Positions 54,354 to 63,682 of a stretch of 64,000 nucleotides of DNA are shown in pieces (the stretch's first letter is position 1; each line of letters opens with the position of its first letter). Location: positions 1,488,001-1,552,000 of the forward strand of contig CAWIJK010000002.1 in the NCBI GenBank assembly GCA_963836375.1, in the 5' to 3' direction. The notes below the pieces were generated by a model. That model had not been told where the DNA came from, did no database searches, and saw only the letters and a list, made by a program, of their open reading frames with translations. Position numbers and translations under genes: made by a program. The DNA is from CAWIJK01 sp963836375. GTDB taxonomy: Bacteria > Actinomycetota > Acidimicrobiia > Acidimicrobiales > RAAP-2.

Positions 54354-55468
54354 GGACGCAGGTTACCGGCTGTCCCCCCGCCCACCTCCAGGCGGGCGGT
54401 CAGCGCGTTGGCCAGGAGCCGGCCCCGGCGGGTGAGCACCGCCCGCCCGCCGCGCCGCTCGACCAGGCCGTCGAGCTCGGGTGCGGCCGCCAGGGTGGCG
54501 GCCGGGACCCCCCGGGGGGTCCGCAGGGCCAGCGCCAGGGCCTCGAAACGGCGGCGCTCGCCGGTCACCCACTCGTCGCCGGCCACCGGCGAGCGGCCGG
54601 CCTCGACGGCGGCCACGTAGCGGTCCGGGGTCCGCACGTTCCACCAGCGGTGTCCCTGGCGGTGCGAGTGGGCCGCCGAGCCGATCCCCAGGTAGTCGCC
54701 CTGGGCCCAGTAGAGGCGGTTGTGCCGGCAGCCGTGGCCGGGCCGGGCCCAGTTCGACACCTCCTCCCAGCGGTAGCCGGCCCGCTCGAGCAACTCGTCG
54801 GCCCGCTCGTAGCGCCGGGCCGAGACGTCGTCGTCGGGGTGGCGTGAGGGTTCGGCGGCCAGGGGGGTCCCCGGCTCGACCGTGAGGGCGTAGGCGCTCA
54901 CGTGGGGCGGGGGGTGCTCGAGCTCGAGGACCGAGCGCAGCGAGTGCTCCCAGTCGGCGTCGGATTCCCCGGTCGCCCCGAAGATCAGGTCCACGTTGAA
55001 AGAGCCGAAGCCGGCCGCCCAGGCCGCCGAGACGGCCCGGCCCACCGTCGAGGGGTCGTGGTGGCGGTCCAGGGCGGCCAGCACGTGGGGCACGGTGGAC
55101 TGGACCCCGAAGGAGAGGCGGGTGACACCGGCCCGGCGGTAGGTGGCCAGGCGTTCGTCCGACGCGTCCTCAGGATTGCACTCAACGGTGACCTCGGCTC
55201 CCGCCCGCAGCTCGAGGGTGCCCAGGATGCGGCACAGCTCAGCCGCCGCCAGCCGCGACGGGGTCCCGCCCCCGAAGAACACGCTGGTGGCCGCGGGCAG
55301 GGCCCCGGCGATCTGGGCCCGGTGGATCTCGGCGACGCAGGCGTCGACGTAGCGGACCATGAGGTGGTCCCGGTCGGTGTAGGTGGCGAAGGCGCAGTAG
55401 TCGCAGCGCTCCCGACAGAACGGGATGTGGACGTAGACCCCGAAGGCTTGGGGCTCGGCGCTCCCCAT
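54350..55468 (-). CDS. hemW: Radical SAM haem chaperone HemW
   Basis: A 372-residue radical SAM protein of the HemW family (formerly annotated as oxygen-independent coproporphyrinogen oxidase). The cluster motif CRERCDYC lies after GVYVHIPF. GGGTPSRL, ECNPED and RLSFGVQS are the conserved SAM-binding segments. HemW delivers haem to acceptors such as respiratory proteins, and the cytochrome bd genes at 14-16 kb are possible clients. The ATG at 55468 begins the family start; the frame is open further upstream within recO. Confidence 0.9.
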   Translation of the reverse strand: MGSAEPQAFGVYVHIPFCRERCDYCAFATYTDRDHLMVRYVDACVAEIHRAQIAGALPAATSVFFGGGTPSRLAAAELCRILGTLELRAGAEVTVECNPEDASDERLATYRRAGVTRLSFGVQSTVPHVLAALDRHHDPSTVGRAVSAAWAAGFGSFNVDLIFGATGESDADWEHSLRSVLELEHPPPHVSAYALTVEPGTPLAAEPSRHPDDDVSARRYERADELLERAGYRWEEVSNWARPGHGCRHNRLYWAQGDYLGIGSAAHSHRQGHRWWNVRTPDRYVAAVEAGRSPVAGDEWVTGERRRFEALALALRTPRGVPAATLAAAPELDGLVERRGGRAVLTRRGRLLANALTARLEVGGGTAGNLRP

Positions 55469-55490
55469 TGGGCGCCCGGGCACCGGGCCC

Positions 55491-56225
55491 CTACAGACCG
55501 GCGGCCGAGCGCACGCTGCGCAGCCGCCGGTCCAGGTGGGCCTCCATGGCCTCGGTGGCGAGCGCCGCCACCTCCTCGGCGCACGCCGGCGGTGGCCCCG
55601 AGAGGACCGAGCCGAGCGAGCCGCCCACGATCCGTCGCACGAGGTCGAGTGCCTCGGGGCTGACCGGCCGGCCGCGCCGGCAGCGGCGGCACAGGGCACC
55701 GCCTTCGACGAGGTCGAAGGCCACCAGCTCGACTTCGCCGTCGGGCTCGCCGCACGAGACGCACACGTCAAGGACGGGTCCGGCCCCCTCGAGCACCAGG
55801 GCCTTCAAGAAGAACGCGGGCGGGACCAGCAGCGGATCGCGCCCGGTGTCGGCCAGGACCCGCAGCGCCCCGACCACCATGGCGTAGAGGCGGGGGTCGG
55901 CATGGCGCTCCTGGGCCAGCTGGTCGGCCACCTCGAGCACCGAGAGGCCCTTCCCCACCCGGTCCAGGTCCTCGCGCACCGTCCGGAAGTTCTCGAGGAC
56001 CTCGGCCTGGTTCACGATGTCGAGCTCGCCGCGCCCCTGCCAGAGCAAAAGGGCGACGTGGCTCAGCGGCTCGAGGCGGGCGCCGAACTTCGACGCCGTG
56101 CGCCGCACGCCCTTGGCCACCGCCCGGACCTTGCCGTGGTGCTCGGTCAGCAGCACGATGATCCGGTCGGCCTCGCCCAGCCGATAGGTGCGGAGCACCA
56201 CCCCCTGGTCCCGGAACAGGGTCAT
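55491..56225 (-). CDS. recO: DNA repair protein RecO
   Basis: A 244-residue recombination mediator that loads RecA with RecF and RecR at gaps. The N-terminal OB fold includes DQGVVLRTYRLGEADRIIVL, and a C-terminal zinc finger has CVSC and CRRC. It is the second-last gene before hemW in the leftward run. Its ATG overlaps the stop of the small membrane-protein gene. Confidence 0.93.
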   Translation of the reverse strand: MTLFRDQGVVLRTYRLGEADRIIVLLTEHHGKVRAVAKGVRRTASKFGARLEPLSHVALLLWQGRGELDIVNQAEVLENFRTVREDLDRVGKGLSVLEVADQLAQERHADPRLYAMVVGALRVLADTGRDPLLVPPAFFLKALVLEGAGPVLDVCVSCGEPDGEVELVAFDLVEGGALCRRCRRGRPVSPEALDLVRRIVGGSLGSVLSGPPPACAEEVAALATEAMEAHLDRRLRSVRSAAGL

Positions 56226-56572
56226 GACCGGCCTTCGGCCCCGCCCGGTGGTTCGGTGCTGGGGGCGGGCGGCTCCGCCTGGGCGACGGTGCGCGGACCG
56301 GGGGCCGCCCCGGGCGCCGGTTCGCCGGCCGCGGCGTCGGGCCCGCCGGGCTCTGGCCGCCCGACCCCCGGGGCCGACGCCGGCGGGGGCCCGGCGGGCC
56401 CCCGTTCGGGCGTGCTCCGGCCGCCCAGCCAGTTGCCCCCGCCGACGAGGACCACCAGGGCGACGACGGTGACCACGAGGCCGGTGGCCGGGGCGGAGCC
56501 GGCGAAGGCCAGGTAACAGAGGAAACCGAAGACGGCGACGCCGACCACGATGGCCGCCTTGGTGACGATCAC
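56222..56572 (-). CDS. Small membrane protein with Pro/Ala/Gly-rich tail
   Basis: A 116-residue protein with two N-terminal membrane helices (AAIVVGVAVFGFLCYLAFAG and VVTVVALVVLVGG) and an intrinsically disordered Pro/Ala/Gly/Glu-rich tail of about 65 residues. The start is a GTG at 56572. It lies between uppS and recO in the same direction, overlapping recO by four bases, a location held by small membrane proteins of unknown role in some Actinobacteria. Function not known. Confidence 0.65.
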   Translation of the reverse strand: MIVTKAAIVVGVAVFGFLCYLAFAGSAPATGLVVTVVALVVLVGGGNWLGGRSTPERGPAGPPPASAPGVGRPEPGGPDAAAGEPAPGAAPGPRTVAQAEPPAPSTEPPGGAEGRS

Positions 56573-56606
56573 CGGGCGGCCGCCGTCGGCGGGGGGGACC
56601 CCACGT

Positions 56607-57281
56607 TCACGCGACCCCCCCGAAGCGGCGGTTCCGCCGCTGGAACTCGAGCACCGCCTCGTAGAGATGGGTCCGCCGGACGTCGGGCCAGAGCACGTCG
56701 GGGAAGATGAGCTCGCTGTAGGCCAGCTCCCACAACAAGAAGTTGGAGATCCGGTGCTCGCCCGAGGTCCGGATCACCAGGTCGGGATCGGGCATGTCGG
56801 GGAAGTAGAGGTGGCGCCGGATGGCCCGCTCATCCACTTTGCCGGCGGGAACGCCCTCGGCCACCAGGGCCTTGACCGCGTCGACGATCTCCGCCCGGCC
56901 CCCGTAATTGAAGGCCATCGTGAGGGTCATCCTCCGGTTGTGCTGGGTCAGCTCGATCGACTCGTCCATGCGCCGCAGCACCCGGCGGGGCACCCGCCAG
57001 TCCCGGCGACCGGCGAAGCGGATGCGCACGCCCTTGTCGTTGAGCTCGTCGCGCCGGCGCATGAGCAGCGACTCGTTGAACCCCATGAGATAGCGCACCT
57101 CGTCGGGGGGACGGCGCCAGTTCTCGGTGGAAAAGGCGTACATGGTGATCCAGCCGATCCCGATCTCGAGGGCGCCGTTGACCACGTCGAGCAGCGCCTT
57201 CTCCCCCGCCCCGTGGCCCTCTGTCCTCGGGAGCCCCCGCTGGCTGGCCCAGCGGCCGTTGCCGTCCATCACACAGGCCAC
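56607..57281 (-). CDS. uppS: Isoprenyl transferase (undecaprenyl diphosphate synthase type)
   Basis: A cis-prenyltransferase that elongates farnesyl-PP to the lipid carrier of peptidoglycan synthesis. MDGNGRWA holds the catalytic Asp; PRTEGHGAGEKALL, MAFNYGGRAEI and RTSGEHRISNFLLWELAYSE are the other conserved blocks. The first usable start in this frame is the GTG at 57281, only four codons before the catalytic Met-Asp, yet homologous-looking sequence (IPADLDRSRVPAH) continues upstream without a start. A leaderless-style ATG at 57434, seven bases after TAAGTT, is one base out of frame, so a missing base near the N-terminus is likely. Confidence 0.85.
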   Translation of the reverse strand: MACVMDGNGRWASQRGLPRTEGHGAGEKALLDVVNGALEIGIGWITMYAFSTENWRRPPDEVRYLMGFNESLLMRRRDELNDKGVRIRFAGRRDWRVPRRVLRRMDESIELTQHNRRMTLTMAFNYGGRAEIVDAVKALVAEGVPAGKVDERAIRRHLYFPDMPDPDLVIRTSGEHRISNFLLWELAYSELIFPDVLWPDVRRTHLYEAVLEFQRRNRRFGGVA

Positions 57282-57595
57282 GTGGGCGGGGACCCGGCTC
57301 CGGTCGAGGTCGGCCGGGATCGGGTCGACCTCGGGCGCCCGGTGCTCGGCGGCCCCGTGCTCGGGGGCCCCGTGCTCGGCGGCGGCGGGGAGGGCCGAGC
57401 GGCGGCCGCGCAGGGGCGCGGGCTGGAACGGGCCATGCCGGCGAACTTACCGCCCCCGAACGGGCGCCCCGTGCGAAGCTCCCGGTCACCGACCGGTCGC
57501 ACATCATCGCCTCGGTGGGCGCCTGCGCTGGGCCCGCCCGCCGTGGGCCTGCCCGAGCGGGCCGAGCCGTCACCGGACGCGGGCATGATCGGGGT

Positions 57596-58033
57596 GTGCC
57601 CGACGACCCCGTCACCGACGACCCGACCGGTGAGGACCCCGAGGCGGTCGCCCATGCCACCGCTACCCTGGCCGAGGTCACCCGGCGGCTCCCGGCGGGC
57701 GAGTCCCGGCCCCAGCAGGTCGAGATGTGTGCGGCGGTGGCCCGGGCCGTCGACGACGGCCGGCACCTTGTCGTCCAGGCCGGGACCGGCACCGGCAAGT
57801 CGCTGGCCTACCTCGTGCCGGCCGCCCTCTCTGGGCGCAGGGTCGTCGTGGCCACCGCCACCAAGGCGCTCCAGGACCAGCTGGCCGGCAACGACCTGCC
57901 GCTCGTGGACGGGGCGCTCGGGGAACCCTTCACCTTCGCCGTGCTGAAGGGGCGGAGCAATTACCTGTGCCGCCAGCGGGCGGTCGAGCTGGCCGACCGT
58001 GGCTTCCAGCAGAGCCTGGACGACGACCGGTGA
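57596..58033 (+). CDS. DinG/XPD-like helicase, N-terminal part before a frameshift
   Basis: 145 residues from a GTG at 57596, which is six bases after CATGAT, a near -10 box. They contain Walker A (QAGTGTGKSLAYLVPA), motif Ia (ATATKALQDQLAGNDL) and the first cysteine of the expected iron-sulfur cluster (RSNYLCRQRA). The frame then reaches a stop after QQSLDDDR. The rest of the helicase continues in another frame from about 58030. The two halves together make one protein, so a one-base change has broken the gene or the sequence. Confidence 0.7.
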   Translation: MPDDPVTDDPTGEDPEAVAHATATLAEVTRRLPAGESRPQQVEMCAAVARAVDDGRHLVVQAGTGTGKSLAYLVPAALSGRRVVVATATKALQDQLAGNDLPLVDGALGEPFTFAVLKGRSNYLCRQRAVELADRGFQQSLDDDR

Positions 58034-59777
58034 CGCCGGTGACGCCGAGGGCCGAGACGGCCCCGCCGGGGGGGCCGGGGACCGGTCGGTCGAGGGCGCG
58101 GGGGACGGCGATCCCGAGGACCCCGGTCGCCTGGTCGACCAGGTGCGCCACCTGTTGGGCTGGGCCGAGGAGACCCAGACCGGGGACCGGGCCGACCTGG
58201 CCTTCGAACCGCACCCGAGGGCCTGGGCCATGCTCAGCGTCGGACCACGCGAGTGCCCCGGTGCCTTCCGCTGTCCCTCGGGGAGCCGGTGCTTCGCCGA
58301 GGCGGCCCGGGCCCGGGCGGCGGCGGCCGACGTCGTGGTGGTCAACACCCATCTCTACGGGGCCCACCTGGCGAGCGACGGCGCCGTCCTGCCCGACCAC
58401 GACGTGGTCGTCTTCGACGAGGCCCACGAGCTCGAAGAGGTGATGACCTCGAGCCTCGGAGTCGAGCTCTCGCCGGGACGCCTACGGGCCCTGGTCGCCC
58501 TGGCCCGCCCGGTGCTCGACGTCGAAGGGTCCCGGGGCGCCCTCGACGCGCTGAGCGACGTGGCCGCCTCGCTCTCGGCCGAGCTGGCCGAGCGGGTGGG
58601 GACCCGGGTGCTGTTCGAACCCGGACCCGGCGGTGACGGCGGCGGCGGTGGTGGGCGGCCCGAGGGGCGCGAGCGGCACCGGGGGGACCCGGGGGACCCG
58701 GGGGGGCCGGGTCGGCGGCGGGGGGCGGCGCCTGACGCCGCCGAGCGCCAGGGGCGCGACGGCCGGCTGGCCGAGGTGCTCGAGCTGGCCACGGCCCGGG
58801 TGCAGGCTCTCACCTCGCTCCTGCACAAAGACGACGCGCCGACCCTGCTTGGCGAGGGCGACGGCTCGGGCCGGCGGGCCCGAGTCCTGAGCGCCGCCGG
58901 CCACCTGTCGGCCGACCTCGGCCGTCTGGGCGGACGGGGCGACGACGAGGTGGCCTGGGTCGACGGGACCCGTCGGGCCCCGGTGCTCCGCCTGTCGCCG
59001 GTCGACGTGGGGCCGCCACTGGCCGCCACCTTGTGGGGCGAGGTGACCGCGGTGCTGACCAGCGCCACCGTCCCGCTGCGCCTCCCCGAGCGGCTCGGCC
59101 TGCGCGGGTTCGCCCTAACCGAGCTCGATGTCGGCAGCCCCTTCGACTACCGCGACCACTCCATGCTCTACGTGGCCCGGCACCTGCCGGACCGCCGGAC
59201 GGCCGAGGCCGAGCCGGCCATCCACGCCGAGCTCGAGGCCCTGATCCGGGCGGCCGGCGGCCGCACGCTGGCCCTGTTCACCAGCCACCGGGCGACCGAG
59301 GCGGCGGCGGCGGCCCTCGGCCCCGTCCTCCCCTACCGGGTGCTGGTCCAAGGGGAGCTGCCCAAGGGGCGCCTGCTGCGCACCTTCGCCGACGACGAGT
59401 CGTCGTGCCTGTTCGCGACCCTGGGGTTCTGGCAGGGCGTCGACGTCCCGGGCCGCTCGCTCACCCTGGTCACCCTCGACCGCCTCCCCTTCGCCCGGCC
59501 CGACGACCCCCTGCTCGAGGCCCGCCGGGAGCGGGCCGGCGACGCCGCCTTCCGCCTGGTCGACCTGCCCCGGGCGGCCACCTTGCTGGCCCAGGGGGCG
59601 GGGCGGCTCATCCGCTCGGCCGAGGACCGAGGCGTGGTGGCCGTGCTCGACCCCAGGCTGGCCACCGCCGGCTACCGGGGGGCGCTGTTGGCCGGGATGC
59701 CCCCGATGCGACGCACCACCGATCGGCGCCAGGTCGAGGACTTCTTGGCCCGGATCCTCGCGTCGCCGGCTCAGTAG
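57999..59777 (+). CDS. DinG/XPD-like helicase, C-terminal part after the frameshift
   Basis: In the second frame the protein resumes with three further cluster cysteines (ECPGAFRCPSGSRCF), then FDEAHELEEV (motif II), a Gly/Arg-rich insert near residues 212-245, FTSHRATEAAAAAL (motif IV), LGFWQGVDVPGRSLTLVTLD (V) and LLAQGAGRLIRS (VI). An iron-sulfur DNA helicase of the DinG family unwinds forked DNA or R-loops in repair. The translated ATG at 57999 and its first ten residues are probably artificial; homology begins near 58030. It converges with era, overlapping by seven bases. Confidence 0.75.
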   Translation: MASSRAWTTTGDAGDAEGRDGPAGGAGDRSVEGAGDGDPEDPGRLVDQVRHLLGWAEETQTGDRADLAFEPHPRAWAMLSVGPRECPGAFRCPSGSRCFAEAARARAAAADVVVVNTHLYGAHLASDGAVLPDHDVVVFDEAHELEEVMTSSLGVELSPGRLRALVALARPVLDVEGSRGALDALSDVAASLSAELAERVGTRVLFEPGPGGDGGGGGGRPEGRERHRGDPGDPGGPGRRRGAAPDAAERQGRDGRLAEVLELATARVQALTSLLHKDDAPTLLGEGDGSGRRARVLSAAGHLSADLGRLGGRGDDEVAWVDGTRRAPVLRLSPVDVGPPLAATLWGEVTAVLTSATVPLRLPERLGLRGFALTELDVGSPFDYRDHSMLYVARHLPDRRTAEAEPAIHAELEALIRAAGGRTLALFTSHRATEAAAAALGPVLPYRVLVQGELPKGRLLRTFADDESSCLFATLGFWQGVDVPGRSLTLVTLDRLPFARPDDPLLEARRERAGDAAFRLVDLPRAATLLAQGAGRLIRSAEDRGVVAVLDPRLATAGYRGALLAGMPPMRRTTDRRQVEDFLARILASPAQ

Positions 59778-60823
59778 CCGAGGCGGTCCAGGGCGTCGTC
59801 GCGCTGCTGCCAGTGCTTTTCGACCCGGACGAACAACTCCAGGTAGGCGCCGGGCGGGAGCGACGCCCGCACGGCCGTCCCCACCGCCTTGAGGACCTCG
59901 CCACCCTTGCCGATGACGATCGCCTTCTGGGAGTCCCGCTCGACCAGGATCTCGCAGCGGATCCGGGGCCACTCCCACTCGGTGACCCGGCAGGCGATGG
60001 CGTGGGGCAGCTCGTCGCGGGCCCGCACGAGCAGCTGCTCGCGGACCAGCTCGGCCACCCGCTCCTCCTCGGGGGTGTCGGTGACCATGTCGGCGGGGTA
60101 GTAGGCCGGCCCCTCGCCTAGGTGGCCGACGATGGCGTCGACGAGCGCCCCGACGCCCCGGCCGGTGGTGGCCGAGACCGGGAAGTACTCCACCTCGGGC
60201 CGGCGGCCCTCGCCCCAGTGCCGCTCGGCCAGCAGCCGCTCGACGGCGTCGGCCACGGTGGCCAGCCGCTCGACCACCTGGTCGGGCCGGGCGGCGTCGA
60301 CCTTGTTGACGGCCACCATGAGCGGGGGCACCGGCGGTGGGCCCTCGGCCCCGGGGGCCCCGCCGGTGTCGGCGCCGTCGCCCTCCCCGCCCGGCCCGGC
60401 CGCCGCACCGCCGGTCAGCACCAGCCCCTCGATGCCTTCGTCGTCCGCCCCGCCCACCCCGGCCGCATCGTCCACGTCCGCCCTGCGGCGCAGCGCGTCG
60501 AGGGCCCGGGCCAGCACGGTGCGGTCGCCCGGGCCGACGGCGGCCGTCGCGTCGACCAGGGCCACGACGACGTCGACGTCGACGAGCGAGGTCGACGCGG
60601 TGTCGTTCAGCCGCTCCCCGAGGGCGGTGCGGGGGCGGTGGATCCCCGGAGTGTCGACGAAGACGACCTGCGCGTCGGGACGGTGCAGGACCCCGCGCAC
60701 GGTGTGGCGGGTGGTGTTGGGGCGCGTCGAGGTGATCGACACCTTGGAGCCGACCATCCGGTTGATGAGGGTGGACTTGCCCACGTTGGGGCGCCCGACC
60801 ACGGTGGCGAACCCGCTGCGCAC
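59771..60823 (-). CDS. era: GTPase Era
   Basis: A 350-residue GTPase that binds 16S rRNA during 30S assembly. G1 is GRPNVGKST, G3 DTPGIH, G4 NKVD and G5 SAT. The C-terminal KH domain has EILVERDSQKAIVIGKGG and AYLELFVRVEKHW. It is about 50 residues longer than usual because of an insert at roughly 115-165, rich in Gly, Ala, Asp and Pro, between G3 and G4. It starts at a GTG three bases after the CorC-like gene. Confidence 0.92.
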   Translation of the reverse strand: MRSGFATVVGRPNVGKSTLINRMVGSKVSITSTRPNTTRHTVRGVLHRPDAQVVFVDTPGIHRPRTALGERLNDTASTSLVDVDVVVALVDATAAVGPGDRTVLARALDALRRRADVDDAAGVGGADDEGIEGLVLTGGAAAGPGGEGDGADTGGAPGAEGPPPVPPLMVAVNKVDAARPDQVVERLATVADAVERLLAERHWGEGRRPEVEYFPVSATTGRGVGALVDAIVGHLGEGPAYYPADMVTDTPEEERVAELVREQLLVRARDELPHAIACRVTEWEWPRIRCEILVERDSQKAIVIGKGGEVLKAVGTAVRASLPPGAYLELFVRVEKHWQQRDDALDRLGY

Positions 60824-60826
60824 CGC

Positions 60827-62122
60827 TCAGCCCCCGGGTTCGTCGACGCTCGAGGCCGTGCGCTCGATGCGGACCCGGCCGATCCGGCGCCCCTGGACCC
60901 TCTGGGCGATCAGCCGGAACCCGTCCACCGTGAAGGACTCGCCCTCGCGAGGGACCCGGCCGGCCAGGTCGAGCAGGAGACCGCCGACGGTGTCCCACGC
61001 CCCGGTCGGCAGCTCGGCGTCGAGGAGCTCGTCCGCGTCGTCGATGGCCATGCGGGCGGTGACCACCACGCTGCCGTCGGCCTGGCGCTCGACGGTCGGC
61101 TCCTCCACGTCGTATTCGTCGACGATCTCGCCGATCAGCTCTTCGATCAGATCCTCCAAGGTGACCAGGCCGGCGGTCCCCCCGTACTCGTCGACGACGA
61201 TCGAGAGGTGGTACTTGCGGTCCTGCATCTCGGCCAGAAGGCTGGTCAGGCGCTTGGACTCGGGGACGAAGTGGGCCGGGCGGACGTGGTGGCGGACCGG
61301 GTCGCCCCCGCGACCCTCGTGCTCCACCTTCACCAGGTCCTTCACGTAGGCGATCCCCACCACGTCGTCGACGTTGTGGTCGTGCACGGGCAGCCGGCTG
61401 TAGCCGGCCTCCAGCGCCTCTTCGAGCCCTGAGCTCACGGTGGCGTCCGCCTCGAGGGTCACCATGTCGGGACGTGGGACCATCACCTCGCGGACCACGG
61501 CGTCGCCGAAGTCGATGATCGAGTGGATGAAGGCCCGCTCGGTCGTCTCGATCACGTCGTCGGCATGGGCCACGTCGGCCATGGCCAGCAGCTCGGACTC
61601 GGTGACGTTGGAGCGGGCCACGTTCTCCCCGCCGCGGCCGATGAGCAGGTTGGCCAGCCCGATCAGGGCGTAGGAGATGCCCCGCACCAGGGGGAACCGG
61701 ACCACGGCGCTCACGATGGGGGCCGCCAGCAGGGCGGCCCGCTCGGGGTTGTGCACGGCCCAGTTCTTGGGGACCGCCTCGAAGAGGACGAAGATGACGA
61801 CCACCTCGAACACGGTGGCCACGAGCACGCCCAGGCCGCCGAGCCAGGCCGAGGCCAGCACCCCGACCAAGGTGGCCGAGACCAGCTGGCAGATCAGCAC
61901 CAGCAGCAGTACCGGGTTCAGGAATTGCTCGGGGTGCTCGACGAGGCGCACCAGCTGGCGGGCCCCGCGCCGGTTGTCGTCGAGCAGGGCCTTGGCCTTC
62001 ACCCGCGAGGTGCGGACCAAGCTGGTCTCGGAGAGGGCCAGGAAGCCCGACAGCCCGAGCAGGACCACGATCACCGCGATCAGCAGCCAGTCGACCCCCC
62101 GGAAGCCGGTGGTGGCGGTCAC
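60827..62122 (-). CDS. CorC/HlyC-family transporter (CNNM type)
   Basis: A 431-residue membrane protein. An N-terminal DUF21 domain has about three to four helices (WLLIAVIVVLLGLSGFLALS, EVVVIFVLFEAVPKNWAVHN). Two CBS domains follow (REVMVPRPDMVTLE, EAGYSRLPVHDHNVDDVVGI, LSIVVDEYGGTAGLVTLEDL), then a CorC_HlyC domain (MAIDDADELLDAELP). Relatives take part in Mg2+/Co2+ efflux or transport, with the CBS pair sensing adenosine nucleotides. It starts at a GTG overlapping the ybeY stop and precedes era closely, forming one operon. Confidence 0.9.
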   Translation of the reverse strand: MTATTGFRGVDWLLIAVIVVLLGLSGFLALSETSLVRTSRVKAKALLDDNRRGARQLVRLVEHPEQFLNPVLLLVLICQLVSATLVGVLASAWLGGLGVLVATVFEVVVIFVLFEAVPKNWAVHNPERAALLAAPIVSAVVRFPLVRGISYALIGLANLLIGRGGENVARSNVTESELLAMADVAHADDVIETTERAFIHSIIDFGDAVVREVMVPRPDMVTLEADATVSSGLEEALEAGYSRLPVHDHNVDDVVGIAYVKDLVKVEHEGRGGDPVRHHVRPAHFVPESKRLTSLLAEMQDRKYHLSIVVDEYGGTAGLVTLEDLIEELIGEIVDEYDVEEPTVERQADGSVVVTARMAIDDADELLDAELPTGAWDTVGGLLLDLAGRVPREGESFTVDGFRLIAQRVQGRRIGRVRIERTASSVDEPGG

Positions 62123-62647
62123 CCCTCGACCCGGTCGCCAGGGGCCCCGCCGGCCGGTGCGCCGGGGTGGTGGTAGCGGGCCAGGAGCTTGCGCTCGAGC
62201 CGCTCCATCCGCTCGGCCTCGGCCTCGGCCTGGTGGTCCATGCCCAGCAGGTGGAGCAGCCCGTGGACGACCAACAGGGCCATCTCGTCCTCGTAGCTCG
62301 CCGCATGCTCGGCCGCGTTGCGGGCGGCCACCGCCGGGCAGATCACCACGTCGCCCAGCAAGACCAGCGGATCCTCGCCGACCTCGGATCCCGGGCCGGT
62401 GCCGCCGACGTCGGGCGAGCGGCCCCCGGGCGCCGGGGCGTCCTCGATGGGGAAGGCCAGCACGTCGGTCGGGCCGCTTCGATCCAAGAACTGCTCGTTC
62501 AGCGCGGCGATCGACGGCTCGTCGACGAACAGGAGCGAGACCTCGGCGTCGCCCTTGACGCCCCGGTTCTTGAGCACGGCGCGCGCCAGGTTGGCCCACC
62601 GGTCCAGGTCGACCGGGCCGTCGGCCTGCTCGTCGGCGGCGAAGACG

Positions 62648-62658
<11 letters not shown>
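62119..62658 (-). CDS. ybeY: rRNA maturation RNase YbeY
   Basis: A 179-residue zinc endoribonuclease involved in 16S rRNA 3'-end processing and ribosome quality control. The zinc motif HGLLHLLGMDHQ is intact. SGPTDVLAFPIED and LLGDVVICPA are the conserved strands, with an extra Gly/Pro-rich stretch between them. I chose the GTG at 62658 because the family begins VDVFAADEQ there; an ATG at 62721 would add a low-complexity N-terminus inside phoH. The start overlaps phoH by 11 bases. Confidence 0.9.

Positions 62659-63678
<1,020 letters not shown>

Positions 63679-63682
<4 letters not shown>

Noticed and set aside
54347..54367. TAACCT six bases before the glycyl-tRNA synthetase ATG as a leaderless promoter
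   Set aside because: It lies in the last codons of hemW, whose stop overlaps the start; coupling explains translation, so the box may be chance.
59115..62306. 1063-codon leftward frame across era and corC
   Set aside because: Another antisense/out-of-frame shadow; era, CorC-like and DinG-like genes explain the DNA.
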